DNA of 7,752 nucleotides from an uncultured bacterium (GTDB taxonomy: Bacteria > Pseudomonadota > Gammaproteobacteria > Burkholderiales > Burkholderiaceae_F), in NCBI GenBank assembly GCA_905215795.1, contig CAJMRV010000079.1:1-7752 (forward strand), read 5' to 3'. A program made the position numbers and the translations under genes. The stretch's first letter is position 1; each line of letters begins with the position of its first letter. Shown here one piece after another: positions 1 through 4,855 of this stretch. The notes beneath the pieces are model-generated. The model saw only the letters and a program-made list of their open reading frames with translations, made no database searches and had not been told where the DNA came from.

Positions 1-737
1 CGCCGGTGCTCCCCAAGCACGCCCTGAAGATCCTCTTCGAGGACCGCCACCTGCGCGTCGTCGACAAGCCCTCCGGGCTGGCGAGCCACGGGGGCTCGGG
101 CGTCAACCACGGCCTGATCGAGCGCCTGAGGGCCTCGCGTCCGGACCTCCCGATGCTCGAGCTCGCGCACCGTCTGGACCGCGACACGAGCGGCGTGCTC
201 ATCGTCGCCAAGACGAGGAAGGCGCTCGTGCGCCTGCACGCCATGATGAAGGAGGGGGAGATCGAGAAGCACTACAAGACGCTCGTCAAGGGCGACTGGG
301 TGAACGAACGCGAGCACGTGCGCTTCCCGCTCACGCGCTACCTGCTCCCCTCGGGCGAGCGCCGCGTCAAGGTGGACCCCGAACAGGGCGCCCCCTCGCA
401 CTCGATCTTCACGCTCCTGCGCCGCTACGGCGACGTGAGCCTGCTCGACGTCGAACTCAAGACGGGCCGCACCCACCAGATCCGCGTGCATTCGCTGGGT
501 TCCGGGTTCCCGCTCGTCGGCGACGAGAAGTACGGCGACTACGCCTTCAACCGGCTCTGCCAGATGGGCGCCCTCGGCGTCCCCCTGAAGCGCATGTTCC
601 TGCACGCCTGGTGCCTGAAGTTCAAGCACCCGGTCACCAACGAGGACCTCGTCATCGAGGCGCCGCTCCCCGAGGAGCTCCAGCGCGTCGTCGACGCCCT
701 CGAGGCACGCGAAGCCGGCAGGGAGAGCCGCGAATGA
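1..737 (+). CDS. rluC: RluC-type 23S rRNA pseudouridine synthase (5' end cut by window edge)
   Basis: The product isomerises specific uridines of 23S rRNA to pseudouridine; in E. coli RluC the sites are U955, U2504 and U2580. The visible part is the RluA-family catalytic domain. A KPSGLASHGGSG stretch comes first, then HRLDRDTSGVL with the catalytic aspartate encoded at 177-179, then GRTHQIRVH and a late FLHAWCLKFKHP segment. These follow E. coli RluC from memory closely, including the GGSG and RLDRDTSG details that separate RluC from RluA or RluD. The frame is open to base 3. The GTG at 6 lies inside the conserved domain, so it is not the true start. Roughly 85-95 residues carrying the N-terminal S4 RNA-binding domain should lie left of the window. 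The stop TGA (735-737) overlaps the start of gluQ. The family is sure; the exact target uridines are inferred. Confidence 0.93.
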   Translation, partial: PVLPKHALKILFEDRHLRVVDKPSGLASHGGSGVNHGLIERLRASRPDLPMLELAHRLDRDTSGVLIVAKTRKALVRLHAMMKEGEIEKHYKTLVKGDWVNEREHVRFPLTRYLLPSGERRVKVDPEQGAPSHSIFTLLRRYGDVSLLDVELKTGRTHQIRVHSLGSGFPLVGDEKYGDYAFNRLCQMGALGVPLKRMFLHAWCLKFKHPVTNEDLVIEAPLPEELQRVVDALEAREAGRESRE

Positions 738-1624
738 GCGCCTCCGGAGCCGCAAGCGGAGCCGACAAACGCTACCGCGGCCGCTTCGCACCGAGTCCCA
801 CGGGGCTCCTCCACGCCGGCAGCCTCGCCGCCGGCATGGCGAGCTGGCTCGACGCACGCGCCCACGACGGCGTGTGGATCGTGAGGATCGAGGACATCGA
901 TCCCCCGCGCGAAGTCGAGGGCGCCTCGGAGGCGATCCTCCACGCGCTCGACGTCTTCGGCATGGTCTCCGACGAACCCGTCATCTGGCAGCACGACCGC
1001 CACGAAGCCTACGAGGCGGCCCTCGTCGGGCTCGCCTCGAAGAACCGCGTCTACGGCTGCTCGTGCTCGAGGAAGGAGGCCCGCGCCGCCGCCCTCGCGC
1101 TCGGACTCCCCGAGAACGTCTATCCCGGCACGTGCCGCGGCACCCCCTGGAACGAAGGGCGCGCCGTGCGCTTCTTCGTCGGCCCCGGCACCGTCTCCTT
1201 CACGGACCGCTGGACGGGCCCCTACTCGCAGGACGTCGAACACGAGGTGGGCGACTTCGTCGTGCGCCGCGCCGACGGCCTCTGGGCCTACCAGCTCGCC
1301 GTCGTCGTCGACGACCTCTTCTCGGGGGTGAACCACGTCGTGCGCGGCGGGGACATGCTCGAGAACACCCCGCGCCAGATCCGCCTGATCGAGGCGCTCG
1401 GCGGCGAAGCACCCCGCTACATGCACGTCCCGCTCGTGCTCAACGACCGGGGCGAGAAGCTCTCCAAGCAGCAGGGCGCCCGCCCTCTCGACCTCTCCGA
1501 TCCGCTCGGCGAGCTCGAACGCGCCTTCGTGCACCTCGGCTTCCCCGCGCTCGGCGCCGACTCGATCGACGCCTTCTGGAAGGCCGCCGTCCCGCTCTGG
1601 CGGGAACGCTTCCCCGGCCTCTGA
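734..1624 (+). CDS. gluQ: Glutamyl-Q tRNA(Asp) synthetase
   Basis: This paralogue of the glutamyl-tRNA synthetase catalytic core, without an anticodon-binding domain, attaches glutamate to the queuosine base at position 34 of tRNA(Asp) in the cytoplasm. The 296 residues match the usual family length. RFAPSPTGLLHAGSL (residues 17-31) carries the class I HIGH-type signature as HAGS, followed by VRIEDIDPPRE (50-60). A zinc-site pattern C109-x-C111...Y130-x3-C134 comes next, then the AYQLAVVVDD core (185-194) and KLSKQ (242-246), the KMSKS-type loop. The chosen ATG at 734 overlaps the rluC stop as ATGA. It has AGGGAG at 720-725, 8 bases upstream. A longer in-frame reading from 611 runs back through rluC and has no homologous content. 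The overlap implies translational coupling with rluC. The protein requires queuosine-modified tRNA, so tgt/que genes are expected elsewhere in the genome. Confidence 0.96.
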   Translation: MSASGAASGADKRYRGRFAPSPTGLLHAGSLAAGMASWLDARAHDGVWIVRIEDIDPPREVEGASEAILHALDVFGMVSDEPVIWQHDRHEAYEAALVGLASKNRVYGCSCSRKEARAAALALGLPENVYPGTCRGTPWNEGRAVRFFVGPGTVSFTDRWTGPYSQDVEHEVGDFVVRRADGLWAYQLAVVVDDLFSGVNHVVRGGDMLENTPRQIRLIEALGGEAPRYMHVPLVLNDRGEKLSKQQGARPLDLSDPLGELERAFVHLGFPALGADSIDAFWKAAVPLWRERFPGL

Positions 1625-1678
1625 CCCCTCACACGCCCGCGACTACGCGCGCAGGGCTCGAAAAAACATCCCGTCACG

Positions 1679-1715
1679 GCCCCCGGCCCGCCCTGCAGGC
1701 GATCCGGGGGCTTTT
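1679..1715 (+). terminator. Intrinsic terminator of rluC-gluQ
   Basis: The outer stem is GCCCCCGG (1679-1686) with CCGGGGGC (1704-1711). After a 2x2 internal loop, an inner stem CGCC (1689-1692) / GGCG (1698-1701) closes over five bases. TTTT follows at 1712-1715. It lies 55 bases after the gluQ stop and should isolate the operon from the reductase gene downstream. Confidence 0.85.
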
Positions 1716-1785
1716 CCATGCCCGGAGCATGACCATTCCCCCTCACGTGAAGTAACTAGACGGCATCCCGCATTCAGCCTAAGAC

Positions 1786-1818
1786 AAACACACTAGTATT
1801 TACCCCCAGAATGTGTTT
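1786..1818. promoter_or_regulatory. Inverted repeat upstream of the reductase promoter (candidate operator)
   Basis: AAACACA (1786-1792) and TGTGTTT (1812-1818) are perfect inverted 7-mers separated by 19 bases, in an AT-rich island within GC-rich DNA. The centre, near 1802, is about 59 bases upstream of the transcription start predicted from the promoter at 1826-1854, a common place for an activator site. No regulator is encoded nearby, and the motif is not the FNR consensus (TTGAT-N4-ATCAA). The repeat is seen; binding by a protein is inference. Confidence 0.4.
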
Positions 1819-1825
1819 TAAAGCA

Positions 1826-1854
1826 CAGACAAAACCCGCGGAGTCGCTGACAAT
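1826..1854 (+). promoter_or_regulatory. Candidate sigma70 promoter of the reductase gene
   Basis: CAGACA (1826-1831, 4 of 6 to TTGACA) and GACAAT (1849-1854, 4 of 6 to TATAAT) are spaced exactly 17 bases apart, just downstream of the 1786-1818 inverted repeat. Transcription would start near 1861, giving a leader of about 130 bases. Both boxes are imperfect, which would suit an activator-dependent promoter. Confidence 0.4.
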
Positions 1855-1880
1855 AGAAGACGTGGAACGGATTGCGCCGC

Positions 1881-1937
1881 CTCGGAACCGTCATGACCGG
1901 ACGGTCCCGGAGCAAACCGCGCGTCCGGTCATCCGAG
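1881..1937 (+). promoter_or_regulatory. Long hairpin in the reductase mRNA leader
   Basis: ATGACCGGACG (1893-1903) and CGTCCGGTCAT (1922-1932) form a perfect 11-bp inverted repeat around an 18-base loop. Across a 7-base one-sided bulge (1886-1892), CTCGG (1881-1885) pairs with CCGAG (1933-1937) and extends the structure. No T-run follows, so it is not a simple terminator. It could be an mRNA-stabilising or regulatory leader structure, or, as DNA, a protein-binding palindrome. It matches no riboswitch class I can recognise by eye. Confidence 0.5.
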
Positions 1938-1946
1938 ACCAACCTG

Positions 1947-1971
1947 CCGGCGGAGCACGCCGCCCCGCCGG
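1947..1971 (+). promoter_or_regulatory. GC-rich hairpin next to the reductase ribosome binding site
   Basis: CCGGCGG (1947-1953) pairs with CCGCCGG (1965-1971) around an 11-base loop. An alternative shorter pairing, GGCGG (1949-1953) with CCGCC (1960-1964), competes with it. The 3' side ends 7 bases before the AGGAG ribosome binding site (1979-1983), leaving that site unpaired in an AT-rich linker. The arrangement resembles a stacked leader that presents the start region. Confidence 0.4.
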
Positions 1972-1990
1972 ATTCATTAGGAGTGAAACC

Positions 1991-3505
1991 ATGACTACTC
2001 GTCGTCAGTTCCTGACCACGTCCGCCCTCGCCGGCGCCGCCGCGCTCGTCGCGAGCCCCAGCTTCGCCGAGGTCCACAGCGACCTCCCCAAGAAGTGGGA
2101 CAAGACCGTCGACATCATCATCATCGGCACCGGCTTCGCCGGCTGCTCGGCCGCCCTTCAGGCCGCCAGCGAAGGTGAGAAGTCCATCCTTCTGCTCGAC
2201 AAGATGCCCATGCCCGGCGGCAACTCGATGATCAACGGCGGCGACCTCACCGCGGCCGGCACCGACATGCAGGCCAAGCTCGGCATCAAGGACAACGCCG
2301 ACATCCTCTACCAGGACATGCTCAAGGCGGGCGGCTACATCAACCACCGCGAACTCGCCCGCAAGGTCGCCGATGAAAGCCTCGCCAACTACGAATGGTG
2401 CCGCGACTTCGTCGGCGTCAAGTTCGGCCGCGTCAACTACCACGGTGGTCACTCCGTGAAGCGCTCCCACCAGGCCGTCGAGCTCTCCGGCGCCGGCATC
2501 GTCGTGCCGATGCTCAAGAAGCTCGCCACGTTCGGCATCAAGCCGCAGCTCAAGACGAAGGTCGAAGAGCTCTACATGGTCCACAACGAAGTGGTCGGCG
2601 TGAAGGTCCGCGAAGGCTACGTCTTCGGCAAGGAGGATTCCGGCGTCGTGAAGAACTACCGCGCCCTCAAGGGCGTGATCATCGCCTCGGGCGGCTTCTC
2701 CAACGGCGTGAAGATGCGCCAGATCCACGACCCGCGCCTCGACGAACGCTTCACCAGCACGAACCAGCCCGGCACCACCGGCGAAATGATCCAGGCCGCC
2801 CAGATGATCGGCGCCGCCGACGTCCAGATGGACTGGATCCAGCTCGGGCCCTGGACCTCGCCTGACGAACAGGGCTTCGGCCAGGTCCCGCAGTTCTGCG
2901 AACGCATCATCGGCTACGGCCTGATGGTCGACCCGGCCACCGGCAAGCGCTTCTTCAAGGAGACCGGCAACCGCAAGGAACGTGCCGACGCCATCATCCA
3001 GGTGGGCCACCCCGTCCTGATCCTCGCCGACGAGAAGAACACCAAGGCCATGGTCGCCGACAAGACGCTCCAGGCCGGCCTCGCCAACGGCGCGATCAAG
3101 AAGTTCGACACGCCCGAAGAGATCGCCAAGTACTACAAGATGCCCGAAAAGGCCTTCATCGACCAGCTCAACCTCTGGAACAGCTACGTCGAGAAGAAGC
3201 TCGAGCATGACCCCGATCTCGACTGCATGATCTTCAAGGACGCCGTCCCCAACATCCATCCGCCGTACTACGTCGCCCGCCTCTGGCCGCGCGTGCACCA
3301 CACGATGGGTGGCCTGTGCATCAACAAGTACGCCCAGGTCCTCAACGCCCGCCTCGTGCCGATCAAGCACCTCTATGCCGCCGGCGAAGCCACGGGCGGT
3401 GTGCACGGCATGGTGCGCCTGGGTTCCGTCGCCGGTGCGGACTGCATCACGTTCGGTCGTGAAGCCGCCCGCCAGTGCGTGAAGAACAAGGCCGACAAGA
3501 TCTGA
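1991..3505 (+). CDS. Tat-exported FAD-dependent reductase, flavocytochrome c / fumarate reductase family
   Basis: This 504-residue periplasmic flavoprotein probably reduces an unsaturated acid as a terminal electron acceptor. Residues 1-26 are a twin-arginine signal: TRRQFLT, a hydrophobic Ala/Leu core, then SFA before E27. FAD binding is shown by DIIIIGTGFAG (41-51), an acidic strand end at D70 and PGGNS (76-80). A STNQPGTTGE segment follows at 256-265. From recalled Shewanella Fcc3, the proton-donor arginine R402 maps to R328, E378 to E304, H504 to H437 (in HHTMGG) and R544 to R476 (in VRLGS). H365 maps to G286 in IQLGPW, and T377 to C303. There is no CxxCH, so heme electrons must come from a separate cytochrome, and none is encoded here. 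The ATG at 1991 has AGGAG at 1979-1983, and the Tat signal begins right at it. The gene is single, with its own leader and terminator. The family is secure; the substrate is unknown and may not be fumarate. Confidence 0.95.
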   Translation: MTTRRQFLTTSALAGAAALVASPSFAEVHSDLPKKWDKTVDIIIIGTGFAGCSAALQAASEGEKSILLLDKMPMPGGNSMINGGDLTAAGTDMQAKLGIKDNADILYQDMLKAGGYINHRELARKVADESLANYEWCRDFVGVKFGRVNYHGGHSVKRSHQAVELSGAGIVVPMLKKLATFGIKPQLKTKVEELYMVHNEVVGVKVREGYVFGKEDSGVVKNYRALKGVIIASGGFSNGVKMRQIHDPRLDERFTSTNQPGTTGEMIQAAQMIGAADVQMDWIQLGPWTSPDEQGFGQVPQFCERIIGYGLMVDPATGKRFFKETGNRKERADAIIQVGHPVLILADEKNTKAMVADKTLQAGLANGAIKKFDTPEEIAKYYKMPEKAFIDQLNLWNSYVEKKLEHDPDLDCMIFKDAVPNIHPPYYVARLWPRVHHTMGGLCINKYAQVLNARLVPIKHLYAAGEATGGVHGMVRLGSVAGADCITFGREAARQCVKNKADKI

Positions 3506-3518
3506 GGAACGACCTCGT

Positions 3519-3545
3519 GAGCGGAACGGGCCCCTTGGTCCGCTC
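3519..3545 (+). other. 3'-UTR stem-loop after the reductase gene
   Basis: GAGCGGA (3519-3525) and TCCGCTC (3539-3545) are a perfect 7-bp inverted repeat around 13 bases, 13 bases after the stop and before the main terminator. It lacks a T-run, so it may only protect the mRNA 3' end. Confidence 0.45.
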
Positions 3546-3563
3546 CGCCTGACCCGACAGACG

Positions 3564-3597
3564 AAAAGCCCTTCCGGTTCACACCGGAAGGGCTTTT
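3564..3597. terminator. Bidirectional intrinsic terminator between the reductase and FKBP genes
   Basis: AAAAGCCCTTCCGGT (3564-3578) and ACCGGAAGGGCTTTT (3583-3597) form a 15-bp perfect stem with a 4-base loop. A T-run follows on the + strand (3594-3598), and the matching A-run gives a T-run on the - strand, so it serves both convergent genes. A second small hairpin, CTTCCC (3622-3627) / GGGAAG (3632-3637), lies between it and the FKBP stop codon. Confidence 0.93.
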
Positions 3598-3651
3598 TGC
3601 ATGAGTGTCGGATCGGCGGCACTTCCCCGGAGGGAAGCGCTTTCCTCCTCG

Positions 3652-4254
3652 TCAGTGATGGAGGCGGTGCGCCTCGATCGCCGCGTCGAGGGCGGCCTCT
3701 TCGGCGGCGTCCTCTTCGGCGTCCGCTTCGGAGTCGCCCGTGAGACCGTTGGAGCTCAGCACCGAGAGGAAGCTCGGGACGACCACGTCGTCGTTGCCGA
3801 GCGCCTCCACGCCGTCGGTGTCCTCGACGGCGAGCACCTTGATCTCGAACTGGAGCGCCCAGCCCGCGTACGGGTGGTTGGGCTCGAGCACGGCGTAGCC
3901 CTCGGCCACGTCGGTCACGTACCAGCGGCGGCCGTCGTCCTCGGCGCCGGGGACCTTCTCGAAGACGAGCCCCGGGACGATCGCGTCGGGATCGTCGCCG
4001 AGTTCGCGCAGGGGCACCATCCTGATCGCGTCGGAGTCATACTCGCCGAAGGCCTCCTCGGGTTCGAGCTTGATGAAGAAGCCCTCGCCGGGGAAACGGC
4101 CCTCAAGGGCCTTCTCAAGCTTGGGGAAGATGTCGCCGTGGCCGTGCAGGTACTGGATGCCTTCGGGACCGGTCTCCTCGAGGACCTTGCCGGACATGTC
4201 GGCTATGCGGACCGAAAGGGTGACGAGACTGTCGTTTTTTACAGCTGATGCCAT
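3652..4254 (-). CDS. SlyD-like FKBP-type peptidyl-prolyl cis-trans isomerase
   Basis: A cytoplasmic proline isomerase and folding helper; no signal peptide is present. The first 145 of 200 residues follow SlyD architecture. They comprise an FKBP strand with IADMSGKVLEETG (17-29), YLHGHGDIFPKLEKALEG (35-52) and AFGEYD (68-73). The insert-in-flap chaperone domain follows at about residues 75-130, containing MVPLREL and ending near EPNHPYAGWALQFEIKVL, after which the FKBP fold closes. SlyD of E. coli ends in a His/Cys-rich metal-binding tail. Here residues 146-200 are instead acidic and Ala-rich (SEADAEEDAAEEAALDAA), with only three histidines at the end. Nickel delivery is therefore not supported. 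The ATG at 4254 lies 4 bases after the stop of the upstream DUF805 gene. AGAGG precedes it within that gene's end, so the two are probably co-transcribed and coupled. Confidence 0.92.
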   Translation of the reverse strand: MASAVKNDSLVTLSVRIADMSGKVLEETGPEGIQYLHGHGDIFPKLEKALEGRFPGEGFFIKLEPEEAFGEYDSDAIRMVPLRELGDDPDAIVPGLVFEKVPGAEDDGRRWYVTDVAEGYAVLEPNHPYAGWALQFEIKVLAVEDTDGVEALGNDDVVVPSFLSVLSSNGLTGDSEADAEEDAAEEAALDAAIEAHRLHH

Positions 4255-4258
4255 GGAT

Positions 4259-4681
4259 TCATACCTCTGAGTCGGCCAGTTCGGGCCAGCGGCGTCCTTC
4301 GGGACGCGCGCCGAGCACCGCCAGAGCGGCCGACAGAATCAGGAAAAAGGGAGGGAACACCGCGCAGGCGGCCCAGCCGCCGGGACGCCCCCGGTCATGG
4401 AGGCGGCGCACGGTGGCCGAAAAAAGCCACCACATCAGGAGGATCGAGAGGACGGGCTCGACGACGCCGAAGAGCGCGACGACCACGAAGTCGGGCGCGT
4501 CGGCGGCCTGCAGGAGCCCGTCGAGGCCCTCGAGCGTGAACTCGAGGAGCACGGAGAGGACGACGACGGCCGAGAGCTGGCGGATGTAGGGTCCGCGTCC
4601 CTCCCTCGCGTCGAGCACCCAGAGGGGCCTCAAGCTGTCTCGGAGCGCCGCGAGGCGCCCGTCCGGAAAGCCCGGCGTCAT
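4259..4681 (-). CDS. DUF805-like small inner-membrane protein
   Basis: The gene encodes a 140-residue membrane protein of unknown function. The diagnostic part is VRRLHDRGRPGGW (91-103), the DUF805 core motif (usually RRLHDxGrSGW). It lies between hydrophobic segments at about 36-51, 66-88 and 104-124. The N-terminal EGRGPYIRQLS (27-37) resembles the family's GRxxR-x-YW element, but the usual C-terminal N-x-[FY]G ending is missing. I chose the ATG at 4681 because AAGGAGG (4689-4695 on this strand) lies 7 bases upstream. The longer reading from 4744 has no ribosome binding site, would start with an Arg-rich stretch, and its start lies in the palindrome at 4731-4762. It is first in a two-gene unit with the FKBP gene. 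Other divergent DUF805 copies have no assigned biochemistry, so I give none. Confidence 0.8.
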   Translation of the reverse strand: MTPGFPDGRLAALRDSLRPLWVLDAREGRGPYIRQLSAVVVLSVLLEFTLEGLDGLLQAADAPDFVVVALFGVVEPVLSILLMWWLFSATVRRLHDRGRPGGWAACAVFPPFFLILSAALAVLGARPEGRRWPELADSEV

Positions 4682-4688
4682 CCTTCCT

Positions 4689-4695
4689 CCTCCTT
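4689..4695 (-). promoter_or_regulatory. Strong ribosome binding site deciding the DUF805 start
   Basis: The - strand reads AAGGAGG here, seven bases before the ATG at 4681. It is a near-perfect match to the 16S anti-Shine-Dalgarno and favours this start over the upstream ATG at 4744. Confidence 0.8.
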
Positions 4696-4730
4696 GACGT
4701 GCGGGGCGCGCGGAAGGTTCCGCACGCCGC

Positions 4731-4762
4731 CGGTGAAACCTCATTTTAGAGGGATTTCACCG
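4731..4762 (-). promoter_or_regulatory. Palindrome enclosing the candidate -10 box of the DUF805-FKBP unit
   Basis: CGGTGAAACCTC (4731-4742) pairs with GAGG (4749-4752) and TTTCACCG (4755-4762), interrupted by a GA bulge. The 6-base loop, 4743-4748, reads TAAAAT on the - strand, a 5-of-6 match to the -10 consensus, about 50-60 bases upstream of the DUF805 start. A -35 box at 17-base spacing is weak (TTTCCC). A palindrome centred on the -10 is the expected place for a repressor site, but no regulator is visible here. The palindrome is seen; the operator role is inferred. Confidence 0.4.
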
Positions 4763-4771
4763 ATCGGGAAA

Positions 4772-4790
4772 GGGCGCGCAGGACGCGCCC
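4772..4790 (-). terminator. Secondary GC-rich hairpin downstream of bamC
   Basis: AGGGCGCG (4771-4778) and CGCGCCCT (4784-4791) form an 8-bp stem over 5 bases. On the - strand it is followed by only TTT and then CCC, so alone it would be a poor terminator. It lies just past the main bamC terminator and could act as a back-up. Confidence 0.4.
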
Positions 4791-4803
4791 TCCCCTGAAA
4801 CGG

Positions 4804-4831
4804 AAAAAGCAGTGCGGATGCACTGCTTTTT
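4804..4831 (-). terminator. Intrinsic terminator of bamC
   Basis: AAAAAGCAGTGC (4804-4815) and GCACTGCTTTTT (4820-4831) form a perfect 12-bp stem with a GGAT loop. It begins 24 bases after the bamC stop on the - strand. A T-run lies on each strand side, so it is bidirectional in form, but only bamC transcription is expected to reach it. It separates bamC from the DUF805-FKBP unit. Confidence 0.92.
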
Positions 4832-4855
4832 TCCTGTCCACCGACGCGGGGGCGA

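Noticed and set aside
539..1534. 331-codon - strand frame across rluC and gluQ
   Set aside because: Antisense shadow of two well-supported genes, with no domain or ribosome binding site.
1743..1750. TCACGTGA palindrome upstream of the reductase
   Set aside because: An isolated 8-base palindrome far upstream of the candidate promoter; such sequences occur by chance and nothing ties it to a regulator.
1793..3622. 609-codon open frame on the - strand covering the whole reductase gene
   Set aside because: It is antisense to a gene with an unambiguous family match, Tat signal and ribosome binding site. Its translation is the Val/Ala/Asp/His-rich mixture typical of reverse frames of GC-rich genes and shows no recognisable domain. 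Its length reflects codon bias.
3601..4248. 215-codon + strand frame antisense to the FKBP gene, starting right after the terminator
   Set aside because: The - strand SlyD-like match is clear. The + strand product is a Val/Gly/Arg/Glu-rich shadow with no promoter or ribosome binding site.
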